A stretch of 64,000 nucleotides of DNA from Candidatus Nitrotoga sp. M5 (lineage in GTDB: Bacteria; Pseudomonadota; Gammaproteobacteria; Burkholderiales; Gallionellaceae): NCBI RefSeq assembly GCF_927904885.1, contig NZ_CAKMNW010000052.1, positions 1 to 64,000 on the forward strand, written 5' to 3'. Made by a program: the position numbers and the translations under genes. Below the pieces are notes generated by a model that made no database searches, had not been told where the DNA came from, and saw nothing but the letters and a program-made list of their open reading frames with translations. Of this stretch, positions 47,162-57,252 are shown one piece after another (the stretch's first letter is position 1; every line of letters begins with the position of its first letter).

Positions 47162-50100
47162 ATGTTTAATATCTTTCTCAAAAGACCTGTGATGGCGATC
47201 GTATTATCGCTGATGTTCCTGTTTATGGGTCTTTTGGCAATGAAAACATTGCCCATTTCACAATTTCCAGATATTGCGCCGCCGCGTGTCACAGTTTCGA
47301 TATCGTTTCCCGGTTCCAGTGCCGATGTACTGGTGAAATCATCCCTGATTATGTTAGAACGCGCTATCAATGGCGTGCCAGGCATGAGATACATCACTTC
47401 AGATGCAACCAGCGCCGGCGAAGCGACCATTCAAGTGTATTTCAATTTAGGCGTTGATCCCAATATCGCGATGGTTAACGTGAAAACGCGCGTGGATCAG
47501 ATGATGAGCAGACTGCCCATACTGGTGCAGTTGGAAGGCGTGATCGTGAACTTCGTGCAGCCAAGCATGCTCATGTATGTCAACATCTTCAGCAAAGATA
47601 AAAACGCCGATCAGAAGCTTTTATTTAATTATGCCTATGTCAATGTTATTCCGGAAATTCAGCGCATCACTGGAATTGCCCAAGCGAGTATTTTGGGCGC
47701 CCGTCAATACGCGATGCGAGTTTGGCTGAACCCAGAACGGATGCGGGCCTATAGCATCTCGTCAGAAGAGGTGATGGAGGCACTCGCGAATCAAAGCATT
47801 ATCGGACGTCCTGGTCGACTGGGCCAAAGTACCGGCATGTCCGCCCAGTCTAAAGAGTATGTACTTGTTTATAAAGGACGTTTAACAAAGCCTGAAGAAT
47901 ATGAGGACATTATCATCCGTTCTACCCCGAATGGCGAGATTCTGCGCATTAAAGATGTTGCCACGGTCAATCTAAACAGCGAGTTTTATAATATTTTCTC
48001 TGATAAAGACGGGTTACCTTCGGCGTCCATCGTGCTTAAGCAAAACTACGGCACTAACGCACAAGTGGTCATAGAAAATGTGAAGCAAAAACTGGAAGAA
48101 TTAAAAAAATCCTTCCCGGAGGGCATGGAATACGAAATTAATTATGATGTGTCGCGTTTCGTTGATGCATCCATCGAACAAGTGCTGCACACCTTGGTCG
48201 AAGCCTTCATTCTGGTCTCCCTGGTGGTCTTTATTTTCCTTGGCGACTGGCGTTCTACCTTGATCCCCGTTCTCGCGGTACCAGTTTCGCTGGTAGGGGC
48301 ATTCGCCGTTATGTCTGCGTTCGGTCTTTCCATCAACCTCATCACCTTATTTGCCTTAGTGTTGGCTATCGGTATTGTGGTCGATGATGCCATTGTGGTG
48401 GTAGAGGCTGTGCATGCAAAAATGGCAGCTGAAAATTGCACCCCATATGTAGCCTCCCGTCAAGTATTGGGAGAAATTGGTGGGGCGATTGTCGCGATAA
48501 CGCTGGTCATGGTGTCGGTGTTTATTCCTATCGCGTTTATGCCCGGACCGGTCGGGGTGTTTTATAGACAATTTGCTATCGCTATGTCGTCGTCGATCGC
48601 TATTTCAGCAGTTGTGGCTTTATCGCTCACCCCGGTGCTGTGTGCCATGCTACTTAAAAACACCCACGGCCAGCCGAAAAGGAAAACCCCGATCAGTCTT
48701 TTCCTCGATGGCTTTAACTCGATTTTCGAAAAAATCACCGGGCGTTACGTCAAATTGCTGAATGTCATTGTCACTCGGCGCGTGGTCACGGTTTTGGTAT
48801 TGGCAGGGTTTGGCTTCGGCATTTTTGCGCTCGATAAAACTTTGCCCACCGGATTTATTCCCGGCGAAGACCAAGGCATGATTTATGCGATTATCCAAAC
48901 ACCGCCCGGATCAACTATCGAAGTGACCAACAGAGTGGCACGGCAACTGGAGCTGATAGCGGCAAAAATCGAAGGCGTGAAATCGATTTCTTCCTTAGCC
49001 GGCTACGAAATACTCACCGAAGGTCGCGGATCTAATGCAGGGACCGTTATTATCAACTTGAAAGATTGGTCGGAACGTAAGCATTCGGTATTAGAGGTTA
49101 TCCACGAGTTGGAAGCAAAAGCCCATGATCTGGGCGCGATCATCGAGTTTTTCCAACCTCCGGCAGTGCCGGGATACGGTGCGGCATCGGGTTTGGCGTT
49201 TCGCGTATTGGACAAGACATTAGACACTGATTATTTCGAGTTCGATAAAATTAACCAAACCTTTATGGATGGGTTGCGTAAACGTAAGGAACTGACCGGC
49301 TTGTTTACCTTTTATGCGGCCAATTATCCGCAATATGAGCTGATTATCGACAATAATCTTGCTATGCAAAAAGGGATTTCCATCGAAAAAGCGATGACTC
49401 ACCTGGACATCATGATCGGCAGCACCTATGAACAGGGCTTTATTCGCTTCAATAACTTTTTCAAAGTCTACGCCCAGGCCTTGCCGGAATTCCGACGTTC
49501 CCCTGAGGATGTTTTGAAATACTTTATTAAAAATGATAAAGACGAGATGGTGCCTTACTCCGCCTTCATGACTATGGAGAAAAGGCAGGGGCCCAACGAG
49601 ATCACGCGTTATAACCTCTATAACTCTGCTGCGATCCGTGCCGAACCTGGACACGGCTATACCACCGGCGCGGCCATCAATGCAATCGAAGAGGTTGCGA
49701 AATCCACATTGCCTCACGGTTTTGAAGTTGCCTGGGAAGGTTTGACTTTTGACGAAGCCCTCCGGGGTAATGAAGCACTGCTGATCTTTGTGGTCGTTAT
49801 CCTGTTTGTCTATCTGGTGTTAGCTGCACAATACGAAAGTTTTGTATTGCCATTGGTCGTGCTTTGTTCTCTACCCCCTGGTATTTTCGGTGCTTTCTTA
49901 TTGTTAAAAGGATTGGGACTTGCCAATGATGTCTATTCCCAATTGGGAATGGTGATGTTAATTGGCTTGCTCGGCAAAAATGCGGTATTGATTGTTGAAT
50001 TTGCAACCCAAAAGCAAACCCAGGGCATGACGGTTCTAGAGGCGACAATTGCAGGTGCACAAGCGCGTTTTCGGCCGATTTTAATGACTTCATTTGCCTT

Positions 50101-50338
50101 TATAGCCGGGTTGATACCCTTAGCGATGGCAACGGGAGCGGGAGCAGTCGGCAACAGGACGATTGGTACCTCAGCGCTGGGTGGGATGCTTTTCGGTACC
50201 GTGTTTGGTGTAATTATTATTCCTGGGCTTTATTATATTTTTGCCAAATTGATAGAAGGTAAAAATTTAATTCAACATGAAGACCTTGATCCTTTAACCG
50301 AAACATATCACTACGGCCCAAATGACAATGAAAAATAA
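47162..50338 (+). CDS. RND multidrug efflux pump (HAE1/AcrB family)
   Basis: Inner-membrane, proton-driven exporter of 1058 residues with twelve helices and two large periplasmic loops. The proton-relay residues are present: the Asp pair of IGIVVDDAIVVVEAV in TM4 and the Lys of LIGLLGKNAVLIVEFA in TM10. PGPVGVFYRQFAIAMSSSIA and PTGFIPGEDQGM are typical HAE1 motifs. Substrate range cannot be read from sequence. It sits between its adaptor and outer-membrane factor genes; its last 17 bases overlap the latter, so the two are translationally coupled. The ribosome site is AAGGGG 7 bases before the ATG. Confidence 0.95.
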   Translation: MFNIFLKRPVMAIVLSLMFLFMGLLAMKTLPISQFPDIAPPRVTVSISFPGSSADVLVKSSLIMLERAINGVPGMRYITSDATSAGEATIQVYFNLGVDPNIAMVNVKTRVDQMMSRLPILVQLEGVIVNFVQPSMLMYVNIFSKDKNADQKLLFNYAYVNVIPEIQRITGIAQASILGARQYAMRVWLNPERMRAYSISSEEVMEALANQSIIGRPGRLGQSTGMSAQSKEYVLVYKGRLTKPEEYEDIIIRSTPNGEILRIKDVATVNLNSEFYNIFSDKDGLPSASIVLKQNYGTNAQVVIENVKQKLEELKKSFPEGMEYEINYDVSRFVDASIEQVLHTLVEAFILVSLVVFIFLGDWRSTLIPVLAVPVSLVGAFAVMSAFGLSINLITLFALVLAIGIVVDDAIVVVEAVHAKMAAENCTPYVASRQVLGEIGGAIVAITLVMVSVFIPIAFMPGPVGVFYRQFAIAMSSSIAISAVVALSLTPVLCAMLLKNTHGQPKRKTPISLFLDGFNSIFEKITGRYVKLLNVIVTRRVVTVLVLAGFGFGIFALDKTLPTGFIPGEDQGMIYAIIQTPPGSTIEVTNRVARQLELIAAKIEGVKSISSLAGYEILTEGRGSNAGTVIINLKDWSERKHSVLEVIHELEAKAHDLGAIIEFFQPPAVPGYGAASGLAFRVLDKTLDTDYFEFDKINQTFMDGLRKRKELTGLFTFYAANYPQYELIIDNNLAMQKGISIEKAMTHLDIMIGSTYEQGFIRFNNFFKVYAQALPEFRRSPEDVLKYFIKNDKDEMVPYSAFMTMEKRQGPNEITRYNLYNSAAIRAEPGHGYTTGAAINAIEEVAKSTLPHGFEVAWEGLTFDEALRGNEALLIFVVVILFVYLVLAAQYESFVLPLVVLCSLPPGIFGAFLLLKGLGLANDVYSQLGMVMLIGLLGKNAVLIVEFATQKQTQGMTVLEATIAGAQARFRPILMTSFAFIAGLIPLAMATGAGAVGNRTIGTSALGGMLFGTVFGVIIIPGLYYIFAKLIEGKNLIQHEDLDPLTETYHYGPNDNEK

Positions 50339-51761
50339 AACATTTAAGCATATGAGTTTAGGCGTGTTGGGGTTGATGTTGCAAGCTTGTGGTACGCCTG
50401 ATTTGCTCATCAAAAAAGAAGATACACAGCTTCCTGCTGTTTTTAAAGAGGGCGTTTCGGATCAGGCTAATACGGCGAATATTAAATGGAAAGATTTTTT
50501 TGGTGACCCAGACTTATTAAATTTGCTAGATATAGCTGTTGTTAACAATAAAGAAATTAATATCATGATGCAGCGCATCAGCGTTGCACAGAATGAAATT
50601 CAAGCGCGTAGAGGCGAATATTTGCCATTTGTAAATATTGGTGCAGGTGCAGGTAGAGACAAAGTCGGCCAGTTTACACGCAGTGGAGCTGTTGAAGAAA
50701 ATCTGCCAGTAGCTGAAGGTCGAGACTTCCCTAGGTACGTGGGTGATTTTCGCTTTGGGCTATTTTCAACCTGGGAGATCGATATATGGAAAAAGTTGAG
50801 GAATGCAAAAAAAGTCGCAGTGCTCGAGTATATGGCATCCAAAGAAGGTAAAAATTTTTTAGTGACAAATTTGGTCGCCGAAGTTGCCCACTCTTACTAT
50901 GAACTGCTTGCCTTGGACAACCAGCTTAATAATTTAGAGCAAAATATTAGTATCCAGCAAAATGGCTTGGAGATGGTCAAGCAACTACAGCTGTACGGAA
51001 GAACAAGTACACTAGCCGTTAGACGCTATGAAGCGGAAGTGGCAAAAAATAAAAGCAAACTATACGAATTGAAGCAGCATATTACTGTCGTTGAAAATCG
51101 GATAAATTTTTTGTTAGGGAGGACGCCGCAGCCAATACAGCGTGCTTCTAGTAGTTTTATGGATTTTAAACCCAAAATGCTTAAGACAGGTATCCCGTCA
51201 CAATTGCTACAAAACAGGCCTGATATCAGGCAAGCAGAGCTTGAACTTGCAGCAGCGGCATTAAATATAAATGTGGCTAGGGCAAATTTCTATCCCTCCT
51301 TTAGCATAAACGCCGGAGTAGGTTTTGATGCTTTCGCACTTAAGTATCTGATCAATACCCCAGAGTCATTGGCGGTCACAATCGCCGGTGAGCTAGTGGC
51401 ACCACTAGTCAATAAGAATGCCATCAAAGCGGAATATAAAAATGCCAATGCCAAGCAAATTCAGGCGGCCTATGAGTATGAGCAAAGAATTATCAGAGCT
51501 TATACTGAAGTAGCTAACCAAATTTCAAACATCGATAATCTCGACAAAAACTATCAGCTTAAGACTAGCCAAGTGGAAGCGCTCGTCCAATCAATTGATG
51601 TCGCTAACCAGCTATTCAAATCTGCCCGTGCAGACTACCTGGATGTTCTGTTGGCACAAAGGGATACCTTAGATGCCAAAAAAGATTTAATTGAAACAAA
51701 ACAAAAGCAAATTGACGCAATGGTGGATCTTTATAAATCACTTGGTGGAGGTTGGCAGTAA
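50322..51761 (+). CDS. RND outer-membrane factor, NodT/OprM-type lipoprotein
   Basis: 479 residues forming the trimeric outer-membrane channel of the efflux complex. The lipoprotein signal ends in LMLQAC (Cys23). The two repeated OEP halves begin near IKWKDFFGDPDLLNLLDIAV and SQLLQNRPDIRQAELELAAA; the latter, with NVARANFYPSFSIN, is a family hallmark. Long helices fill the remainder (YEYEQRIIRAYTEVANQI). Overlaps the pump gene by 17 bases and ends the operon. No terminator directly follows; the hairpin at 52024 has its T-run on the other strand. Confidence 0.93.
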   Translation: MTMKNKTFKHMSLGVLGLMLQACGTPDLLIKKEDTQLPAVFKEGVSDQANTANIKWKDFFGDPDLLNLLDIAVVNNKEINIMMQRISVAQNEIQARRGEYLPFVNIGAGAGRDKVGQFTRSGAVEENLPVAEGRDFPRYVGDFRFGLFSTWEIDIWKKLRNAKKVAVLEYMASKEGKNFLVTNLVAEVAHSYYELLALDNQLNNLEQNISIQQNGLEMVKQLQLYGRTSTLAVRRYEAEVAKNKSKLYELKQHITVVENRINFLLGRTPQPIQRASSSFMDFKPKMLKTGIPSQLLQNRPDIRQAELELAAAALNINVARANFYPSFSINAGVGFDAFALKYLINTPESLAVTIAGELVAPLVNKNAIKAEYKNANAKQIQAAYEYEQRIIRAYTEVANQISNIDNLDKNYQLKTSQVEALVQSIDVANQLFKSARADYLDVLLAQRDTLDAKKDLIETKQKQIDAMVDLYKSLGGGWQ

Positions 51762-51886
51762 TTGCGCTGGATGAATTGAAGGAGTGGCTCAAGAAAAAAG
51801 TACATGATTTTGAACTATAACGGCGGTGAATTTTACAGCTATAGGTTAGTAATATTCATTGTTTGCACATCACAACAGCATTAGTT

Positions 51887-51990
51887 GATCTCAAATTCAA
51901 ATCTTGGTCACAATACGGTGTGATTCTAATATTATTATCTGCATATCAACTATATGCTGAGCTTAAATTTTGACTAGTACATGGTCTTGC
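51887..51990 (-). repeat. Dispersed repeat R1, diverged copy
   Basis: Contains ATCTTGGTCACAATACGG, TATTATTATCTGCATATC and ATATGCTGAGC in the same order as copy 28246-28358. Its outer end (TTGATCTCAAATTC) has diverged from AGAGCACCTCTAAAAATCC. No gene in 51762-52077. Confidence 0.55.
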
Positions 51991-52020
51991 CAGGAATTTG
52001 AATTGAGAGTTGTTCCATAA

Positions 52021-52043
52021 AAAATCCCCGCTCTCGCGGGGAT
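52021..52043 (-). terminator. Rho-independent terminator of the exported methyltransferase gene
   Basis: ATCCCCGC and GCGGGGAT form a perfect 8-bp stem with loop TCTC. On the minus strand the stem is followed by TTTTTT, and it lies 35 bases after the methyltransferase stop. Confidence 0.8.
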
Positions 52044-52077
52044 GACATTCGTTTTGTTCAAGTGAGCCTTCCCGATG

Positions 52078-52827
52078 TCACGGCTTGATGAATTTCAAGG
52101 TCCAGCGGTCAGTGTTGCCGGTTACAGTTTTACGACCTACCTCATAACGAAGTTCATCATCAGCCCGGTAGTGCAGGTCTGAAAAGTCTACAAATTTGAA
52201 CCCGGCAGCTTCAATTTCATGAATGGCTGATACTGGATCAACTCGACGACCATTTTCAGGCGTATCGCCTTCCATGTGGCGGCGTGAGTGGTCAACGACG
52301 GCGTAAATTCCACCTGATCTTAAGGCATCAAATGAAGCTTTGTTCATTGCCGTACGACCTGCTAAATCGAAATTGTGATAATTACGAAATGTCAACACCA
52401 TGTCCACATCGGTCACACCTAGACCATTGGTCTTGAGAGTATAACGGCGGGCGCCTTCCGGTTTATACATCTTTGATTCTGTGGAGACAATCTGTGCGTC
52501 CTTAAATCCAGGCTCAGTTAAGACGGACTTCGAAATACGTTCTGTGCCTAACGCAGCATAATATTTACCTTTTTCCTGAACAACGGGTGCCAACAACTTG
52601 GTGTACCAGCCCCCACCAGGAATTAACTCAACAATCTTCATATCATCCCTGAGACCGAAAAACTTAAGTGTATCGATCGGACGACGGTTACGATCACGCT
52701 CTTTTTCAGCGTCAGTTCTGACTTCCGCAGCCATCGCTGCTTTCAACTTGGCCTCAACTGCGTCAAAATCGTTAGCAAACGCCAAACCGGAAGAAACTAT
52801 TAATAAAGCACTAAGAAAATATTTCAT
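52078..52827 (-). CDS. Exported class I SAM-dependent methyltransferase-like protein
   Basis: 249 residues of the COG4798 'predicted methyltransferase' group. A signal peptide MKYFLSALLIVSSGLAFA precedes NDFDAVEAKL. The methyltransferase core is FFGLRDDMKIVELIPGGGWY (motif I with E-x-x-PGGG in place of the usual D-x-G-x-G), then DVDMVLTFRNYHNF and GGIYAVVDH. An exported enzyme that uses SAM is puzzling because SAM is cytoplasmic, so the fold may serve another purpose. Family function is unknown. The gene is single and ends in its own terminator. Confidence 0.8.
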   Translation of the reverse strand: MKYFLSALLIVSSGLAFANDFDAVEAKLKAAMAAEVRTDAEKERDRNRRPIDTLKFFGLRDDMKIVELIPGGGWYTKLLAPVVQEKGKYYAALGTERISKSVLTEPGFKDAQIVSTESKMYKPEGARRYTLKTNGLGVTDVDMVLTFRNYHNFDLAGRTAMNKASFDALRSGGIYAVVDHSRRHMEGDTPENGRRVDPVSAIHEIEAAGFKFVDFSDLHYRADDELRYEVGRKTVTGNTDRWTLKFIKP

Positions 52828-53664
52828 AAGAGTTCCCTGTAGTTCAATTTAAAATGTAAAGTGCAAGCATATAGGAATTAACTGATGCTGGAAACAGCTT
52901 AGAGCGGTTCGATTGAATGGAATAAAGCCGCCTTTTGTGTGGTATTTTCTTCGCACGTAATTAGCCACTGTTTAGCCCCCTTTAGTTGATGCGAGTCAAT
53001 ACTGAGTCATTCAAGAAGTGAGATAAAGTCTTCAGTCAAAACTACAGATGCGCCTGCCTTCCCTCGAACGCGGTCTGAAATCAATAGCTCAACTGATAAT
53101 GTCACGATGTTGGCCTGCTTGTACAACATCACCTCACAGGTAGAAATGCGTGAAAACTATCACGATCGTTCTTTCGAGCGCATATACTCAATACAACGCT
53201 GATATCGATTCAGGGATTGCGCGTCGTCGATCTACGCCACTTGCTTCTGGTTCCGATGGATAAGCTGTTGGCGATAACCGGTGAATTAATCAATGTGGAT
53301 ATTTCCAGATTGGGCCGGGATCGTTGCCTACCCTGTCATCGGGTATCCGATCTGAAAAGACTTCAGCCGCAACATCGCTGGAGATGATTTTGACGCTCTC
53401 TTTCATGTCTAAATCACCCTTTTCCGCAGCGTGCTTAGAATCATCCGACTCTCATCTAGTTATTAAAAATATGGTACACAAAAAAACGAGATTTATTGAT
53501 AGACTCGTTCATAAACAGGCGGGGCTTGGTAGCTAATCTTGATGAAAACCTGCAAATGCAATGCTTGTTGATAAGAGTATTTCTTAACTGACTGATTGAG
53601 GTTTTAGACACCCGTGTTTATTGAGACAAATATTTATGATTAATTTAATCGATTTAGTGATGTG
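52828..53664. other. Gene-free stretch before the second hybrid kinase
   Basis: 837 bases. A 70-codon open frame at 53324 on the plus strand lacks a ribosome site and resembles nothing known. I see no repeats of the R1, R2 or REP type, no insertion-sequence fragment and no RNA gene. Confidence 0.45.
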
Positions 53665-55935
53665 ATGATGAGTGATCAAACCGAAATTATCGCCCAGTTG
53701 CAGCAAGAAATTCGCCAGTTACACGAGGAACTTGCCACACAAGTGCAGGCTGAAGAAAACCTCAGGCTTACCTACAATAAAATAGAGGCACAAAATATGC
53801 AGCGTTCACAAGCGCTGTATATAAGTGAGCAACGGTTACTATTGGCAATGCGTGGTGCTAATGTCGGCTTGTGGGATTGGAATCTTGACACAGATGAAGT
53901 TTACTACTCACCTCTATGGAAAAGTATGCTGGGCTATGGAGAAAGTGAACTTGAGGATACTTTAGATACATGGGCAGCATTGGTTTCTTTAGATGACAGG
54001 GAGTGGGTACTCGATAAAGTTCATAATTATATTACAGGTAGGACTGATTCATTTGAAGTTGAAATGCGCATGAACCATAAGCTTGGTCATGAGGTTTATG
54101 TTTTATCTCGAGCTTTTGTGGTGCGTCATGACTCCGATCAGAAACCAGCTCATCTAGTTGGGACACATTTCGATTTATCCGAACGAAAAAAAGCAGAGTC
54201 GTTCGACGAAAAACATACCAATATTCTCGAGATGATTGCGACAGGTCGACCGGCATCGAATATCTATGACGCCATAGCGTTAATGTATGAAGAACGACAT
54301 TCAGGTTTGCGCTGCTCAATGCTTGAATTGCATGGTAATAAGCTTATGCACGGCGGCGCGCCAAGTCTACCCAAGGTTTATTGTGATGCATTAAACGGTT
54401 TGGAATATGGCTCCAATGTTGGATCGTGCGGAACGTCAACGTTTACTGGCAAGCGCGTACTTGTTGAAAATATTGAAATGGACCAAAAGTGGGAAAAAAT
54501 CAAACACTTGGCTCTCCCGCACGGAATGCGTTGCTGCTGGTCTGAGCCAATAAAAAATTCCTCAGGCACAGTATTGGGCGCATTTGGCATGTATTACAAC
54601 CATATTGCATTGCCCAATCAAAAAGAGTTAGTTGATCTTGAATCCGCAGCAAGGCTTGCCGGTATCATTATGGAACGGGTGCTATCGGAAAAAGAACTTA
54701 ATCATTACAGAAAAAATCTTGAAGAACTTGTTGCTACGCGAACGCTGGAGCTTGAAGAAGCTAAGAGGGAAGCAGAAAACGCCAATCAGGCTAAAGGATT
54801 GTTTCTTGCCAATATGTCTCATGAAATTCGCACACCTATGAATGCTATCATTGGCATGACTCATTTGGCATTGGAAGCTGATCTTACTAAAACGCAGGAA
54901 AATTATGTAAGCAAAGCCAACCAATCTGCAAAAAATTTATTGGGTATCATCAATAATATATTAGATTTTTCAAAAATTGAAGCTGGCAAACTGGATTTCG
55001 AAGAAGCCGATTTTCAAATAAACGATGTCATAGATAATGTCATTAATATAGTTAAGTTAGAGGCTCAAAAAAATGCAATTCAGATTGAAGCAGAAGTTAA
55101 CCAGGACGTTCCCCTGAACATTAGAGGCGATTCGTTCAGAGTTAGCCAAGTTTTGACTAATCTGGTAATCAACGCCGTAAAATTCAGTAAGCCTGGGGAA
55201 AGAGTATTAGTTAACATCGCATTAAAAGATGATATTGAAAGCAGTATTGTCCTGCACTTTTCTGTCAGTGATTCTGGTATTGGTCTAACTGGAGAACAGC
55301 AACAAAAATTATTCCAACCATTCAGTCAGGCGGACAATTCAACCACCAGGCTATATGGTGGCACTGGTCTTGGCTTAGCGATATCAAAAAAAATTACTGA
55401 GGAAATGGGAGGGGAAATTTGGGCTGATAGTGAAGCAAATATTGGTAGCACATTCCATTTTACGGTTCATCTGAAAAAATGTATTGGGGATGCTCCCGTC
55501 CGAGAAAGCGTTTATATCGATGATGAGGCAAATGCCTTTACGATTGCCAATCGTTTGCGTGGTGCTAAATTGCTACTGGTAGATGACAATGCAATCAATC
55601 GCGAGTTGGCCAAAGTGCTTCTTATGGAAAAAGGAGCGATTATTGAAACCGCCTGCAATGGGGAAGAAGCACTGGAAATATTGGATAGACAATTATTTGA
55701 TTGTGTATTGATGGATTGTCAAATGCCGGTTATGGACGGTTATGAAACGACTTTAAAAATACGTCATCATAAAAAATTCAACGATTTACCCGTTGTTGCT
55801 ATGACTGCAAATGCAATGAAGGGTGAGAGAGAAAAAGTATTGGCTGTGGGAATGAATGACCATATTGCAAAACCATTTGAACCTGACGTTATGTTCAAAA
55901 CTATAGCTAAATGGATAAAATTGAATAGCGAATAG
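53665..55935 (+). CDS. Soluble hybrid sensor histidine kinase (coiled coil-PAS-GAF-HisKA-HATPase-REC)
   Basis: About 756 residues with no membrane segment, so likely a cytoplasmic sensor. A coiled coil of about 45 residues rich in Gln and Glu leads into a PAS domain (ANVGLWDWNLDTDEVYYSP) with PAC. A GAF-like domain follows at about 185-340 (NVGSCGTSTFTGKRVLVENI). HisKA holds the phospho-acceptor His387 in [14 protein letters not shown] (numbering from 53662), and the ATPase domain shows [14 protein letters not shown]. The C-terminal receiver has Asp685 in LMDCQMPVMDG. No Hpt domain or partner regulator is adjacent, so it must pass phosphate to a protein encoded elsewhere. GTG 53662 and ATG 53668 are alternative starts. 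Confidence 0.9.
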   Translation: MMSDQTEIIAQLQQEIRQLHEELATQVQAEENLRLTYNKIEAQNMQRSQALYISEQRLLLAMRGANVGLWDWNLDTDEVYYSPLWKSMLGYGESELEDTLDTWAALVSLDDREWVLDKVHNYITGRTDSFEVEMRMNHKLGHEVYVLSRAFVVRHDSDQKPAHLVGTHFDLSERKKAESFDEKHTNILEMIATGRPASNIYDAIALMYEERHSGLRCSMLELHGNKLMHGGAPSLPKVYCDALNGLEYGSNVGSCGTSTFTGKRVLVENIEMDQKWEKIKHLALPHGMRCCWSEPIKNSSGTVLGAFGMYYNHIALPNQKELVDLESAARLAGIIMERVLSEKELNHYRKNLEELVATRTLELEEAKREAENANQAKGLFLANMSHEIRTPMNAIIGMTHLALEADLTKTQENYVSKANQSAKNLLGIINNILDFSKIEAGKLDFEEADFQINDVIDNVINIVKLEAQKNAIQIEAEVNQDVPLNIRGDSFRVSQVLTNLVINAVKFSKPGERVLVNIALKDDIESSIVLHFSVSDSGIGLTGEQQQKLFQPFSQADNSTTRLYGGTGLGLAISKKITEEMGGEIWADSEANIGSTFHFTVHLKKCIGDAPVRESVYIDDEANAFTIANRLRGAKLLLVDDNAINRELAKVLLMEKGAIIETACNGEEALEILDRQLFDCVLMDCQMPVMDGYETTLKIRHHKKFNDLPVVAMTANAMKGEREKVLAVGMNDHIAKPFEPDVMFKTIAKWIKLNSE

Positions 55936-56082
55936 CTTTGGCTTACTGAAAATCTATTCGACGGGAATACCTGTCGCCTTTAGCATCATTTTGATGCTGT
56001 TCTTTTCGCTAATCACCATTAATCGTTGTTGCGATTATTCAGGCTTACGGTGGGGGAGCGATCAGTACTCGATTTATTCAGA

Positions 56083-56898
56083 TTAAAAAGGTGGTGCACC
56101 TGCCACAAACCAAGTTAAATATATAGCACCTGCCGCGCAGGTCAAGGCAGCCATAGTAAGTAATAGCGCTTGCATCCATAGCCCCATTTTTTCGGGGAGC
56201 GAAATTTTGGCAGCCAGTGGAATTACGGCCAGTAAAGCTAAGGCATACCATGGCAACTGCGCTGACAGTACTGCGAGGCAGCCAGTCATTCCAGCGATGA
56301 GTGACAATGGCAGGGTAAAGTTGCGCCCGCATGGCAACCGAGTATTAGATAAAACTAGTAGCAGCAAGTAAGCGCTTGCTGCCGCACCCAAAGCTAAACC
56401 GAACTGGCCGAGCAGGGCAGAAGCACCAAACAATGCAGCCCCCCCAGTGCCCAGCCCCAATGCCATACCTGCACTTCCTGCTCGTACTGGCGATTCATGC
56501 AATGTATCCATCCAGTATATCAGCCAGCCGACATACAGAGCACAACCACCGCCCCAAATCACCATTTGCGTCATTTCCTGCTGTTGCAAGATGCGTAACG
56601 CCATCCATACTGTCGCAATACTGCCCGCTATAGCGAGTATCCATCGTAACGGGCGCCAATTGAACCGTGTTAGTGTTAAAGCAAGCAATGCAGAGAGTAA
56701 GCCCAGCAACACTATTTTGCGCGAAGAGGTGAGGGGTTCTATGGAAAAATCACTCACCAAGAAAACAGTAACAGCAAACCCGGCAACAACAGCTAAACCG
56801 CTTAAGCGTAAGCGTAGCAATAGCTCTGCCACTATCAGCGCGATAACGAAGGGAGCGAGGCCGCCCTGTACGGCTGGATTGTTTAGTAGTTCTTGCAT
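56083..56898 (-). CDS. Polytopic membrane protein of unknown function
   Basis: 271 residues with roughly eight hydrophobic helices, rich in Ala and Leu, for example PFVIALIVAELLLRLRLSGL, IVLLGLLSALLALTL and YALALLAVIPLAAKI. No family motif recognised. A 16-codon open frame with its own strong ribosome site (GGAGA before ATG 56933) overlaps the start in another frame and ends inside the gene, so either it is a leader peptide or the true start is misread. Single gene; the following 354 bases to htpX contain nothing else I recognise. Confidence 0.65.
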   Translation of the reverse strand: MQELLNNPAVQGGLAPFVIALIVAELLLRLRLSGLAVVAGFAVTVFLVSDFSIEPLTSSRKIVLLGLLSALLALTLTRFNWRPLRWILAIAGSIATVWMALRILQQQEMTQMVIWGGGCALYVGWLIYWMDTLHESPVRAGSAGMALGLGTGGAALFGASALLGQFGLALGAAASAYLLLLVLSNTRLPCGRNFTLPLSLIAGMTGCLAVLSAQLPWYALALLAVIPLAAKISLPEKMGLWMQALLLTMAALTCAAGAIYLTWFVAGAPPF

Positions 56899-57252
56899 TT
56901 TATACGCACAGTTCTATTAATTGTTGATGCCATTTTATTCTCCTATTGGAATTTATTATTGTGTGGCTATGTTTATTTATAATACAAATTTACGTCGGTG
57001 TGCAACTCTTGAAATACTAGCCATTATTCCCAATATTAGGGCCATGTCGTAATTAGCAGTTGAGTTTTATCTATAAATTCACCAATATTTATAAGTCGTA
57101 AGGCTGGATGTTTCTGTGATCAATGATAAATAATTGATAATCAAATGGTTGGAAAATTCTACAGATAGCTATGACATGTCCAACATTATATGCCACGATA
57201 TGAAAAAACAATAAATTGCATCCCATATCTATAGTTTAAGAGAGGCATACAT

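Noticed and set aside
53324..53536. 70-codon open frame in the spacer before the second hybrid kinase
   Set aside because: No start signals and no resemblance to a protein family.
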